A stretch of DNA of 64,000 bases, taken from assembly GCA_024752435.1 (NCBI GenBank), contig CP103036.1, positions 1,736,001-1,800,000 of the forward strand. Reading direction: 5' to 3'. The first letter of the stretch is position 1; every line of letters starts with the position of its first letter. Positions 1-12,349 of the stretch are shown in pieces. Below the pieces are notes generated by a model. That model did not search any database. It saw only the letters and a list, made by a program, of their open reading frames with translations, and was not told where the DNA came from. A program made the translations under genes and the position numbers. This DNA is from Allantophomopsis cytisporea. Lineage: Eukaryota; Ascomycota; Leotiomycetes; Phacidiales; Phacidiaceae.

Positions 1-426
1 TCACGACGACAAAGACACGCCCCAAACCCTGCAAAGCCTACAGAGAGTTCATGTATCACCAACACAAACATGTAAGTAAGCTTGTTCTATGCCTGCACCA
101 CTCTAACGCGAGTAAGCACTGAGCTTTGACAGCGGACAACCGAGTCTATTCGCACAGTCGACACAAATCAATCCCTTTAATCTACGAGAAGGACTGATTC
201 ACAAAGCAGTCCATACAAAAACCTAGTCCCTCTCCGAATCCATCCTTTCATTCATTTCAAAAACCTCATCTTTCAATCATCCTCAGAGGAAGAACCAATT
301 ATTCCCTCCCACGGCCCGTATACGAAGTACGTACATAACAACGATGCAGTACACACACCCCACCACGCGCAGCACGAAACTACCTCACACAGCATGATGA
401 CCTGCAAAGTCCTCCTCCACAAGTGA
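1..426. other. No gene seen (left edge)
   Basis: I see no convincing reading frame here. The sequence is ordinary A/C-rich intergenic DNA, possibly the downstream flank of the small minus-strand frame at 427-615. Confidence 0.5.
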
Positions 427-615
427 TTAGCTTCCTTCCAGCCTCTCACTTCTCCAGACCTCCTCCAAAAACCTAGACATAATCAGCGAATCCCGCAGGG
501 CCAATAACACGTCCTCACGCGCCCCGACCGGGAGGATAGGCTGGTCTTCGCATTCGCAAGCAATGCACTCCCACATGCACGCAAGCCGCCGGCCCACGGC
601 CTTATGGAAAGCCAT
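427..615 (-). CDS. Small unrecognised protein, 62 aa (candidate)
   Basis: An uninterrupted minus-strand frame begins with ATG at 615 and ends in TAA at 427. The 62-residue product is mixed and charged rather than low-complexity: a basic start, a Cys-rich stretch CxxCxC (ECIACEC) near residues 17-22, and an acidic/hydrophobic helix-like second half containing LLALRDSL. This composition is more protein-like than the simple-sequence frames around it, and codons end mostly in G/C. I do not recognise the family. No splice sites are needed, but the frame could be the last exon of a longer gene. There is no neighbour within 6 kb to give context. A chance frame remains possible. Confidence 0.33.
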   Translation of the reverse strand: MAFHKAVGRRLACMWECIACECEDQPILPVGAREDVLLALRDSLIMSRFLEEVWRSERLEGS

Positions 616-3589
616 GTATGTCTGAATGTGTGGATATATGTATGGTATAGATGGCGCTCATGCAGCAGCTGTGTGCTTGTGCTGCGCGCTGCCGTCAGGG
701 AACCGAAGTGCGCCGGAATGAACAGCTCAAGCGCTGTTGTTGTTGACTCCGAGGCGTGAACGGTACGTATTCCGCGTGTGTGTCCTCCGTAGATTGTGCT
801 CCCTCTCTCTTTAGATTACCCCAGAGTCAGTCACACACGGTACCTTGTACATATTTCTTCTACATAAGCCACTCGAGGTTCGGTGCGATCTACGTACACA
901 TCTCCATTTCTAGAAGGAAAGTCGAGAGTTTTGTTGTGTCTGCGAAATTGAAAGGTGGCAGGGCTTGGCTATATATTGCTTTCCCAGGCGTTGAGATTAG
1001 TCTCGACTTTTGTGGCCATAATCGGTCATGAATGAATACTTCTGCCGCTATATATATCACCGCTTTCTTTGTACTGTAACATCCAAAGAGTCGATCTTCT
1101 AGTTCTATAATGCCACCGGAACTGTACCTTGTACTGTGTACTCACTCATAAACCACAACAGAACAGCTTGGCGCGAGTCACCACCAATCTAAGATTACCC
1201 ATCTTCCACAACATATACAGGATACAGGATCTTGAAGATCATAATCCCACGAAGTTCCGACCCAATCCACCCAGGTAATAGACCGCAACTCAAGATCAAG
1301 GATACAGAAAATACGCATGCCCAAGTGTTATAAAGGTAACGTGAAAAGACAGTAACACCAAGCACGAGCTCATCACCACGCACCTGGCGATATTGCACTC
1401 CGAAGCATACGTACGTACACGTACACACATTACCGTCCGAACCTCAGCGCAAACTCGTGCGTGCGCGTCTTCAGCCCTTCATGCCGCTGTTGCATTCCCC
1501 ATAGCTAGCAAGTGAAATTGCTGAACGAACTTGTCGTGCTATATTCATGGCGGCTTACATGACTGCTTTTCATCTTCTTCGCCGTGACCACTGTGTTTTC
1601 GTTTTTGGACGCGTGGAGCCAGGCACTGGAAGATTGGGGGTTGTTCCAACTATCGCCGTAACTTCACACGACAGATTCACCGGCAACCAAAGTGTGGCAC
1701 GCCGTTTCGCATGGCAGAAAATCTTCCGACTGGGACTATGTGATTGTTTAGATTCCGAAGTCGCACAATGTTACGGAGTTGAGAGAGATGTCCGGAGATC
1801 GGGAGGGTGGTATTCTATTCTTCCGTAGTGGGCTTTTGGATGTACTGTACACAATGTACGGAAGTATGTATGTATGTGTGTACATACATACATATCAGGG
1901 AGGAGATTAAGGACAGGTATATTGAGGAGGACGACACCACTAGATTCTCGATGGCGTATAACTGACTGTGCTACCACCATTTCTTTACATGGACTCTCTG
2001 AGGGTACATCTGCTCGACTTGCATAATCTCCATGAAAAAGATGCTTTGCCATCCTCTCTCATAGAATCCACAGTAAAATCCAGCATCTGTAAGATCTCTC
2101 CACCAAAAGCTCCCTCAATGATATTCCTCCCAGCCCATGCCTAGCAGATCGACGATCCATCTCATCGACCCTCGGTCTCAGCGCATGACGGTCTCTGCAG
2201 CGCCAATTGGTGGACAGTCCCGTTCATCTCTACTGTCTATTCCTTCGAGACAGGGCAGCGCGCGCACGGCAGGAACAGGGCAGGGCAGGCATAGTCATGG
2301 CAAGGGAAGAGGGCTTGGGTGCAGAGTACTTTTCATGCGTTGTTGGTAGTAAGGCAGTGTAAGGTATCTCATACGGCGCGCGATGCTGGAGAAATCCAGC
2401 TGGTCTGGCTAGCCAGGTAAATGTCGCTGTGGCACCCTGCGATGTCGAGGTGGAATGGAAGGGAATGTCCAGGTGTCCAGGGACGTGTTGTTCAGCGATG
2501 CGACGGTGATGCGGGGCAGGGATGGAGATGGAGATGGGGGAAGTGAGTAAGGTAGGGTAGGTAAAGTAGTTTAGGTATCTGTACGGCGTACCTTACGGAG
2601 GATATGTTACTATACATACACATATAGTAACATCGTGCTGTGCTTGAATGACATTATTGGACTTGTATTGAATACACGAACACCACATACTGTAGGACCA
2701 AAGAAAACTTCTCCGTCCGCTTGTCATATTGCCCCCATGATTGAAGAACATTTCGGAGTTCACCAATCCTCTCCTATCCTTTGTCATCATATCTTCGTTC
2801 TCGTCCTCGTCCTCATCCTCACAACAAACAACGGTACCATAATAAATGCTCTTCTATAACCCCCTTAGCCCGCCAGTACCAACCCCGGTTCCCTCATGCT
2901 AGAAGGGCTGAACGGATATCTGACAGTCTTCTGGCATCTGACATGAATGTACAGGGTATTGCAAGCACTAGAGCCTTGTCTCGCGCGGGAATGCTTGCTT
3001 GCTGCACCACTGTCCAGAGTGGTTGTTTACTACCTACGGAGTTTTCTTTTCTTCTTTCTTTTCTTATTCTCATGGCTGGGGCGCCTAGGATTACTGGGGG
3101 GTTATGTGGCACAGGCTGCGTGACCTTGGTGAACACTCTGAATGGAGTTGTGGCGTGTTGAGAGAGTGGAAGGGTGTTGTGAAGTTGTGAAGTATTGGGG
3201 ATTGAGTGGTACTTTGATGTTGACAGTGAGGGGTGGGGAGATTGGGGAGAGGGAGATGGAGAAGAGTATGGAGATGGCAGGATATACATCTGGTGGTGGT
3301 GGTGGTGGGTTGTTGTGGACATGGTAGGTAGGGATAGGGCGGGTAGAAGTGAAGGTGTACATGGTACGTACATCAATAGATGCGGTATCTTTGATATATT
3401 TGTACTTCCATACACAAGCTACTGTATGTATGCGGTGGAGTTGAGAGAGACCGTCTCCAATCTTCATCCCGAGTATCTTTCATGGAATGGAAGCATCTAT
3501 ACAATTCTTTTCCAAAAGACGAGTATATAGATAGGATATTGATTATCAGGTGTATTTTATCTGATATAATACCATTTCCCCGACCATCC

Positions 3590-3705
3590 TCATGATCATT
3601 ATCATCATCATCATCATCATCATCAATCATCATCATCATCAATCATCATCATCATCAATCATCATCAATCATCATCAATCATCATCATCAATCATCATCA
3701 ATTAG
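3590..3705. repeat. ATC/ATCA imperfect microsatellite
   Basis: An interrupted ATC trinucleotide tract. Runs of 2-6 ATC units are separated by an extra A at fairly regular intervals, so the tract alternates between ATC and AATC units. Confidence 0.9.
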
Positions 3706-4019
3706 CATATTCAAGTTCCGTCGTCGGCTCCAACCAGCTACCCCGCATTGCTGTTCAAACGTTGTCGCAACGGACCACCGTGCGGTCATCATCATCCATG
3801 CTGGCACATCTTGACATTCAAGGAACTTCATTCGTACATGATCCCGAATACATGCACGCGAAATACTAAGATGGCTGGGACATCTGTCTTTTCTTGTTCT
3901 CTAAACATGAATCGAGGGAAACCATTCCAGTTAAGCATCTCACACCTTCACTTCGTGTATGTACCATGATATATGTATGTACATACATACGTACCTTGAG
4001 TCTCTCTATATTATCTCTT

Positions 4020-4096
4020 ACACTCAGTCACTCAGTCACTCAGTCACTCAGTCACTCAGTCACTCAGTCACTCAGTCACTCAGTCACTCAGTCACT
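4020..4096. repeat. Octamer tandem repeat CACTCAGT, about 9.5 copies
   Basis: A perfect 8-bp period runs for roughly 76 nt. Because 8 is not a multiple of 3, all frames read the same Ser/His/Val/Thr/Gln/Leu-rich repeat, which explains the spurious open frames over it. Confidence 0.95.
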
Positions 4097-4796
4097 CTCC
4101 CTTCTTCTCCGGACTTCTCAATACATGATCGCTACTTTAAATGCGTACTGTAAGTAGCAGTACTGCGCAGTCGACTCGAATATGATATGGCCGCCATGCC
4201 ACATGTTCTCCAAAGTCAAAAGAAGTCCAGCGCAAAGCTAAACACGACATCCCTCCACAGGCTAGCAGGCACTTAAATTAATTCGCAATACTTACGTCGT
4301 CACATACCAGAGTTACATACCTCACTCACAAAGAAAGATAAACAAGCAGAATGAAATGGATCGAAAACAATAAATATAAATAAACCGTAGGAGATATATG
4401 CACAAGCCTCGGCGAATGAACGTATCCGAGTAGAATGCTCGTCAAGCGGAGAGAGAGATAAAGAAAGAAAAACAAAGAAAAATAAAAACAAAAATATAAA
4501 AAATTGGTAAAAAACGAGAACAAGCTTGGATGATACTTCGCCATATGGATAAACAATTAGTATGGATTCCTTGATTACGCGCCGCATACGCATTATTCGT
4601 GGTGTACCATACCCCTTCAAGAGCTCATTCAAGCTTCTTCTTCCCTAGCCTAGCAGGCGCGTGCGTTGCGGGCAACCCTTCCATGCCAGAGCGGCACAGA
4701 AATGATGAAGCACGCAAGTTCCTTTTCGTTTCCTCCCCCTTCCCCCTCCCTCTCTCTTCCCCCCAGACAAGCAAGCTTATTAGGATATTCGGAGAG

Positions 4797-4868
4797 TGAA
4801 TGAATGAGTGAGTGAATGAGTGAGTGAATGAGTGAGTGAGTGAGTGAGTGAGTGAGTGAGTGAGTGAG
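4797..4868. repeat. GAGT/GAAT tetranucleotide tract
   Basis: A tetranucleotide array, mixed GAAT and GAGT units at its 5' end becoming pure GAGT. Its opposite strand resembles the ACTC-based octamer array 700 bp upstream. Confidence 0.9.
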
Positions 4869-5628
4869 ATTCAACGCTCCTAACAGATAAATTGCCTATT
4901 GATGGGAATGTAGGAATTCTGTCATATTTCATCAAGATAAAAAGAAAGAGGGAAATATGGACATCTACTAAGATTGACTAGGTAAAGGTTGAAAGGAGTG
5001 CGTGTGGCTGATCGTCTGATCTTGGTATTGTTGATCATTTGTATACTTATCATATTTGATTTTGAATGTCCACCTCCATCTTCTCTCTATTGTTCCTTTC
5101 CCTCGTTCTCCTCCTCCTCGTCCTCCTCCTCGTCCTCCTCCTCGTTCACTCTCTACCTTACATCGTACTCCTCTCCGCGCGCGCTAAGCCCAGCATTTAC
5201 CTCCCAGTACTCAATACTCAGCAAGCCACATTTATTAAGTCCACTCTCAGCAAATGAAACACAATTAATTAGCCCCCAAAAGTACGAGTAATCTTCGTGT
5301 AATAGAAGGAGAAGAAAAAGGATAGAAGAAGAGGGCAGGGGAGAGAAGGGGAGCAAGTAAGCTCAGCTAGCTGTTCTACCTCTCTTCCATACCTTGCTCA
5401 ATTACCTTAAGAGACCTTAGTCGTTAGTCGTTATTCGTTACCTTACCTTACCTTTAGCTATCTAGCTGGCCTACCAAGCTACTTTAGTCACAACGTCTTT
5501 TTTGCCTTCTTGAATAGAATCTCGAGGCTCTTTTACACTCTTATCTACATTACTTATTCCACTCCCCTCTAAACCTCATCTATCCTGCCTTACATTGTTA
5601 TTATATTATTATTCTTTCCAAATTTGAC

Positions 5629-5690
5629 CTTTCCCCTTCCTCTTCCTCTTCCTCTTCCTCTTCCTCTTCCCCTTCCCCTTCCCCATTCCT
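5629..5690. repeat. CTTCCT/CCTTCC pyrimidine repeat
   Basis: A hexanucleotide CTTCCT array degrades into CCTTCC units inside the C/T-rich leader region upstream of the SANT/Myb gene. Confidence 0.85.
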
Positions 5691-7152
5691 CAAGACCACT
5701 GCGCCTCATCTAATCTACGATTTCTCACCTCGTGTCGCTTCGCCTTGTCTCATTTCGTCCATCTACTTTAGTCCCAGTGCATCTACAACACCCAAGCAAG
5801 CTTAAGCGCCGCCTTTCGCAACCTACTTTCAACGCATCCTCGTACACAATAAAGTACCTTACCTCATCTTACCAAGTTGGAGATCCTGACCGCGGACCTT
5901 CAGATATACATACGTACAAAATATACCTCAAGACAGAAGACAGAAATCCAAAAGGACAACTCGACAGCAAATCAGAAACATACCATTGCCTCTTCTCTAG
6001 CTTGCTCTTGCACATAGCTTACCAAAAATTCCTGTTCCTGATGTATAGCCAGGACTACAAGACATAACAAGTATCCATTTGCTCAGGAAAGTTGGACAGC
6101 GTGAGTGAACTTGTGAGGCGCGAGTGAGAGTAAGCCAGACAAAACATCTACCTCACCTCACCTCACCTCATCTCTTCACCCATCCATTCATCCAACAACC
6201 ACCCAACAAACCTGGCAATCATCGACGGGGTATCGTTGTCTCTCCAGCCGAAATTCTCTCCAGCCGAAAAACCATCAAGTACCTGACCAACCCTACCAAC
6301 TCTACACTTACTTACTCACTCACCTACCTCACTTACTTCACGCTCGCATTTCCATAGACAATCCCTCTCCTCATCACCCTCTTGCTTGACCTGCCCTGTT
6401 CCCTTCTCGTTCTTGTAGTACAAATTCATACCCGCAAGCTACTTACGCTTTACCGCACCCTACCTACCTTACTCTTACCAACCTCACGAATTTACAAATC
6501 CTTAATTTTACCACAACTCACCGCCGATCTCTCACCTCACTTCACGCGCGCAGCCACAGCATTTGCACTTTCTGTATATCATTCTTCCTTAAGAAGGTCT
6601 TCAACGGACGGCTACTCAGATCTCATCATCATCATCATCATCACCTCGTTGCAATCTTCCAACAGGCCGGCGCATAAGGCGGATTCCTCAAGACAAGGCT
6701 GGCGCTTCAAGTCTTGCCTGTTACGTACCCTTCCGGTATTTCATATAATACACGACGCCCACTGCATCGCCAATCCTGGCAAAGTGTATCATACTTTTCG
6801 AGAATTTGCGACTGAGTTCTTCACTTTACTTGCGAATCGCGTGGCCCGCGAAAGAAATCTTGATTTGAAGTGTCTATAGCCTGCGAGAGCCGGCAGAATA
6901 TGAATCAGGGACTTCGCCTCTACATCTACGAGCGCGATCGACTTTTTAATTTGAAGTGATTACGGATAGGGCGCAGGTGAGTTCCTTCTTTCACTCACTT
7001 TCACCTTCCCATCTCATAAATTCGTCGATCTATCATCCAAACAACCCGCCATCTTCATTTTCATTTTCACTGTCCAGTCCGCCTTATTATCCTCCCCAAC
7101 CTCCGTTTTCTCCTTTCAAATAATTCACAACAAATTTAACACTCCCAGCAAA

Positions 7153-8170
7153 ATGTCCAAACGATCAGCCCAGACTGCTGATCTTGATACCCACCGACCA
7201 AAACCTTCTGCAAAACGCCAACAGCCCACTCACGCTCAGTCAGCCGCGCAAGCACAGGCACAGGCACAGGTTCAGGCACAGCGCAACATCAACCCCTTCA
7301 CGCACGGAAACCCACTCGTTGAAGCAGCGACGATGGTCGTTCCAGGAAGCATCGGCGGGTCAGGAGGACTAGGAGTCGGCGCACCAAGTGGAGGGGGGAC
7401 CGGCGCGGGGAGAGGAGGCGGCGGGGGGGCTGGAGCAGGTGAATCGGGGACTGGCGCGGCAGGCGGTAATGGTGGGGCAGCGGGAGTGGCGGCTGGGGGA
7501 GCAGCGGCGAAGAAGAGTCGGACGAATACGCCGTGGACGCCGGCGGAGGAATTGAGGCTCAAGAATATGCGCGATGAGGGCAGGAGTTGGGCGGAGATTG
7601 CGAAGACTTTTCCTAGTCGGACGGAGGGGAGCGTCAAGAAGCATTGGTATAAGGTTTGTTGGCCCTTTTGTTTTCGAGTGAGTTTTGGGCTTTTGCTGGG
7701 AGGAACCGGAGATGTGAGGGTAGACGGGGGGTTTGATTGAGATGGGGCTGAGTGGGGCAAGACGAGCAGTAGAAGAGAGGTTGCGGTTGATGGGAATTTT
7801 GGATCTTGGATCTTGGATCTTGGGATGAATTTGGCTGATCAGCTCTCAGGACATGCATTATGCGGAGTTCGCGGAGGACGAAAGTGCGGCGCTCTTGAAT
7901 GCCATTCGCGAGTACGAAACAAATAAATGGAAGGTTATTGGACAGAAGGTCAATAAGCCTGCAAAGGTATGCTTGTTTTGTTTCCTTCAATTTCATCTCA
8001 TGAAGGAACGAGATGATATTGACCAACTCAACATCATATTGGCTCAAGTCAAGCGAAGACAACGCCAATGAGTTAAATCGTCATATCAACTTCGTCACTT
8101 ACCAATCCCTTACTGACATTCGCAGGCATGCGAACAATACGCCAAAGAACACTTCGGAAACAAACTCTAG
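7153..8170 (+). CDS. SANT/Myb-like DNA-binding protein, 220 aa
   Basis: Three exons join cleanly: 7153-7653, 7850-7966 and 8126-8170, all GT-AG and all phase 0, giving 220 aa. Residues 1-115 are low-complexity: Gln/Ala-rich near residues 30-45, then a long Gly/Ala-rich stretch. A first SANT/Myb repeat starts near residue 125 with WTPAEELRL, continues with SWAEIAKTFPSR and ends in HWYK at the first splice. A second follows with LLNAIREYETNKWKVIGQKV. The tryptophan spacing and the basic third helix point to DNA or chromatin binding in the nucleus. The product ends soon after the second repeat. A similar two-repeat C-terminus occurs in the gene at 32786-33851. The intron at 7654-7849 is long for this window. 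The target is unknown. Confidence 0.75.
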
Positions 8171-9642
8171 GCTACCATCCTTCCCCTTCCCCTCTATCCC
8201 AATGATTCTCACGAATCCCACGAAACCACGATAACGATTTTTTGCACCCCTCACTTGGCTTGATCATGAATACTCATGCCCACCATCACAATCCACATCA
8301 CCTCCAAAGCCCCACGAAACAACGAACATATGAACTCATGACCACGCGCACATAACCCTAATACAAAAATCTCCCCTCCCTTCAACTTCCCCCAAGGTTT
8401 CGTCCAAAAACAACAAGACTGCGCCACAAAGTTTCGGTCCCCTCGGTCCCACGGTACACGGCGAATATGGGGCAATGTACGATAACGAATGCAACGGAAC
8501 AGAACGGAACGGAACGGAAACGCACCGGATACGAAAATACGGATTATGATTCGGGGGTTTCCTTTGTCTTCTTACCTGGGGTTTTTTGTTCTTTTGTCTT
8601 CTTCTTCTTCTTCTTCAGTCATTACATCGTCTCGTTTTCGTCTTGTTTCGGATTCGAGCTGATCCAAGTCGATTCGATTCGATATGATGCTAAAAAAGTC
8701 AATACACGCGACTATATTTTCTCCTGCGCCGGATCACTAATACATACTGGTTTTTTTCTGCCCCATATCCTGCCCCCCCCCCCTTTTCGCTTTTCTGTTG
8801 GTTCTTTTCGCTTGCTTGTGGATTTTTTACTTGTTGTTTGGTGAATGTTGCTGTTGCGATGGTTCATACCCCTTTTTTTACTTGACTGTATGTTTTCTTT
8901 GCGCGTGTTTTTCTAGTCTTGATCTTCGTCATGGTCCTTAGTCCTGGTCCTGGTCCTGGTTCTTTACTGGATCATTGGACTTGTATGAAGGGTTGGTGGT
9001 TGGCTGGGGATGGCTTGCATGATTGGCATACCTGGCGGCTTTTGTGAGCTGGGGAGGGAGAGAAGATTGGTTGACGGATGGATGGGGAATGGGGAATGGG
9101 GAATGGGGAATGGGCGGTTTGGTTTGAGATGGGGCGTTAGGCTATGAAATAAATGAATGAAATGAATGGATGGGCATATGTGGTTTACGAAGAGCTGGGG
9201 GGTTTGTGGGTGATGTGAATTGAAAGGAGTCTGTGTTTGTTGAATTGAGCAAGGGGTGTTCCATCTCTTTGCTTGTTCGGCTCTATGTGATGCTCTATCA
9301 TGCTGTCTGCTTCTTTGTCAAGTAGATATCTAGAAGTTCTCTTGTGCCCAGGCTAGAGGGTCGGGATAAGGCTACTTTCATGATGCTACTTGATCATGTA
9401 GCCATCAAACACTTCCTGCCTGTCAAACGGATGTACAGTGTATATGGCCATTCACACTCCTCCATTCACCTGTCACTAAGAATCCACCTCCACGCACCCA
9501 ATCACAGTTCATAATCCTACAAGTCCACACCGCACTGCACCGTCTCCCGTCCACAATGCTCAAGACCTCCCACAATACTCAAGTACTCCACCATCACCAT
9601 GGTCCATACCACAACACCCCCAACGAAAAGTCACCTCGAACA
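8171..9642. other. Intergenic, no gene seen
   Basis: This is the 3' flank of the SANT/Myb gene followed by G/T-rich DNA. It contains short repeats, including four GGGGAATG-like units near 9085-9115. No supported coding frame was found. Confidence 0.5.
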
Positions 9643-9891
9643 ATGCCGCAACGAACTCTATCGATTACCTCGCAGTCCTTCATCATCCAGGTACCACTTC
9701 ATTTCATTTCACTTCACTTCACTTCACTTCACTTCACTGATATCCTGCAGTTGGCCCGAGCCAATGGTGCGCTTACCGTGTTCATGTATGTGCTTCGCTG
9801 TGCTGTGCTGTGCTGTGCGCCGTCGCTTGCCACCGGCTCCGTGCATCGCGACTTAAGCTTACTACGCAGTGGGGCCGGGGGCGTTTGTTGA
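9643..9891 (+). CDS. Candidate spliced microprotein, 34 aa
   Basis: Exons 9643-9690, 9751-9785 and 9870-9891 join in frame to 34 codons plus TGA. Intron 1 (60 nt) runs from a weak GTACCA donor through a CTTCA repeat to a good CTGCAG acceptor. Intron 2 (84 nt) has a consensus GTATGT donor and a TACGCAG acceptor. The product has a basic, Ser/Gln-containing start (MPQRTL) and a hydrophobic Gly/Ala-rich second half (LARANGALTVFIGAGG). That layout resembles small single-span membrane or mitochondrial proteins, but I do not recognise it. The frame is also open back to an ATG at 9556, which would give 63 aa with a His-rich extension. No neighbour informs its role. Confidence 0.3.
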   Translation: MPQRTLSITSQSFIIQVPLHFISLHFTSLHFTDILQLARANGALTVFMYVLRCAVLCCAPSLATGSVHRDLSLLRSGAGGVC

Positions 9892-11735
9892 TGTGGTATT
9901 TTACTGTATCCTACTGTATCCTACCGTATCCCATCGTATGTATGTGTATGCATGTATGTATGTATGTATGTATGTATGTATGGAGGTAGGTGGGTATGTA
10001 GGGCGGCAGTTTACGTTGTGCAACGTCTAGATCTCATATCTTGTAATCTCATGTTCTTATTTCGAGGATTCTATGATCTTCTTGAGTGGTAATGTTCTTG
10101 TGCTTGTGCTTGTGCTTGTGCTTGCGCTTGTGCTTGTTGTAGCTTGTGTGATTATAGTGTGCTCGTGTATTACTGTGTATTCACGGCGTAGCTCGTGTGG
10201 ATTTACTCCGAGCACCAGAAGGTTTGGGTGGTTGGTGTTCGCCGGCGTGCCGAGCGGAATCAAGTACTCTCTCTCTCTCTACCTAACCTTACTCGACGTC
10301 GTACTCACTCACTCTACTACTGCATATGATATGTACGGTACCTTATTCGCCGCGCTATTTTTAACTGTTTGTGATCTGATCTACCTTGAGTTGAGCCCTT
10401 GCTTCTTTTCCCCCTTCTTCTCTTCTTGTCTTCTCTTCTTCTCCTTCTCCTTCTCCTTCTCCTTCCCCTTCTTCTTTGGTGCTGACAATAAAGGGAGAAA
10501 GAAAAGGCCCCGTTAATCCCTTCATGGCCTGTTGATCAACGAACACGAACGAATGTCACTGCAACAAAACTGATGGTTCGTATTCATGCTGTACGATGCA
10601 TGGTGGGTAGGCTGTGTACTATCCATCCCATCCATCCTACTACGTACATGCCCGGTGTAGGTGGGCGCACTTTGCACTTTGGTGCAGCATGAGCACGAGC
10701 TGGCTTATTTTTGGCCTTCATGCGCCATTTTCACTCTTTTCGTGCGTTCGTGCCGGGCGTTAGTCACTGTTGAATACTGTCTCTGTCGACCTGTGCGGCG
10801 AATGGAGTGCGCGTGACCGTGGTTTGATGATGTATCTTTTGGTAGTCACGATGCTTGTGATGTGTTTCTGGTCCACCAGTCTATTGAGGGTATTGATAGG
10901 TATCAAGTAGAAGCTTGAATCATGATGGTGTTTCTGTAGGTGAAGTGACGGTGTTTCGGTGTTACGTTGTTGAGGCGTTCTTTTTCTTTTCTTTACGGTT
11001 TTTCTGGTGGTGGATCCTCTGAAGCTAGGCGGAAATCCGGGGAGAGGTAAGGCAGTAGAGAGGCCGGACATGGCGACTGAACTTTGTTGTTTGGCGTAAA
11101 AGGTCAATAAATTTCAATGCACAGTACACATGAATATTCACCAGTGCATAGTACAGCCACATTTGGATGATTGACGGACTTTGTAGATGATTGTTTTCTA
11201 CTTTGAGCCTTTAACTTTGTTCTTTACTTTTTGTTCTTCTTCGATTTCTACTCCGGGCATATTATCTCATACCGATAACTCGAATGTAGAATAGAATAAG
11301 ATAAGCATACTAGGTCAAGACACACTGAGTGGTGATGTTTCGTAACGATTATGGTCATAGTCCTAATGATTTAGTGTATTGGTTATGCTTGTTTCATTGG
11401 ACTATTACTCGTGTTAAGCTGGGTCTTCTCCCTCTTTCTTCTCTCCTCCTCCTCCTCCTCCTCCTCCTCCTCCTCCTCCTCCTCTCCCTCCTCACTCCTC
11501 CTCTTCCTCCTCTTCCCTCTTCCCTCTTCCCTCCCTCGATGGCGACTCATATGAATTCCTCAGTCGTTAGTCTTTAGTCCGTACCTAATCCTTAGGTACA
11601 TTAGTCCTTGAGTTCGTAGTCGTTCATCCATAGCCCGGCAATTGCTCTGCTCTACTCTACTTACCTACCTATGTATTCCTTGTTACAAAAAGAGCGGACA
11701 AGGCAGGGCAGACAACACAAGTGAGACTGGTGGAC

Positions 11736-11767
<32 letters not shown>

Positions 11768-12349
11768 CGAGCGAACATTCCATCCATTCCTTCATAGATG
11801 TGACATCCACTTTCTCCAACTCAAACCATCCAATCCACTCCACTCACTCCAGTCCACTCCACCACCTACCTCTCTCTCTCTCTCCATCTCTATTCATCTC
11901 CATCTCCACCTCCACCTCCACCTCCACCTCCACATCCACTCACTTCTACACAGACTTTCGTTTCTTCTCAATCGAGATCTCCTCATCATCCCTCATCAAT
12001 CATCATTCACGTCGGTCTGTCGTTCACGATACATATCTCTTTTATTTCTATCATTAACCAACAATCACCGTCGTTTTTAATTAGAAACAACCTTCTCCTG
12101 TTCTGTTGTGTTGCCTGAGAACATCCCAACCCTTATCCCCTCGCATAATCGCATCAAACAAGGAAATTTACCTCAAAAGACCGATTCAGTAGTGCCAAGG
12201 CAAGGAATTAGGAACACTAAGAAAGGATCCAAAAAAGCTTTCCGAATATCTCTATTCCCTCAAATCTACAAGGACATTCTTTCATAGATTCCATCTCGAG
12301 TGACCAAGTCACATACGAACCTCATCGATCCCGCGTGTGATTTTTCACT
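9892..12349. other. Intergenic with simple repeats; 5' leader of GH16 gene
   Basis: No gene is supported. Repeats include TATG units (9938-9990), GTGCTT units (10098-10140), CTCCTT units (10440-10475), a long CTC tract (11440-11520) and GAGTGA units (11735-11770). From about 11800 the plus strand becomes C/T/A-rich in the way of fungal leaders and probably belongs to the wall-enzyme transcript. Several frames across the repeats are spurious. Confidence 0.5.
11440..11520. repeat. CTC/CCT trinucleotide tract
   Basis: A long, nearly uninterrupted CTC array gives way to CCTCTTCC-type variants. It lies about 0.85 kb upstream of the GH16 start codon. Confidence 0.9.

Larger units (their letters stand above)
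616..7152. other. Gene-poor, microsatellite-rich region with pyrimidine-rich leader
   Basis: No convincing gene lies in these 6.5 kb. Open frames here run through simple repeats (GGT near 3290, ATC-rich 3590-3705, an 8-mer array 4020-4096, GAGT 4797-4868, TCC 5107-5150, CTTCCT 5629-5690). From about 5400 to 7150 the plus strand is strongly C/T-rich with many CCTCA and TTACC runs, as in long promoters and 5' leaders of fungal regulatory genes, so part of it probably belongs to the SANT/Myb transcript starting downstream. A 111-codon frame at 5732-6067 and a 165-codon frame at 6382-6879 lie in this leader and look like chance frames. Confidence 0.5.

Noticed and set aside
3894..4157. Frames rich in Leu-Ser-His-Ser-Val-Thr-Gln
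   Set aside because: They are translations of the CACTCAGT octamer array, which is open in every frame; no flanking protein-like sequence.
7272..7760. 162-codon Pro/Ala-rich minus-strand frame
   Set aside because: It is the antisense shadow of the Gly/Ala-rich exon of the SANT/Myb gene.
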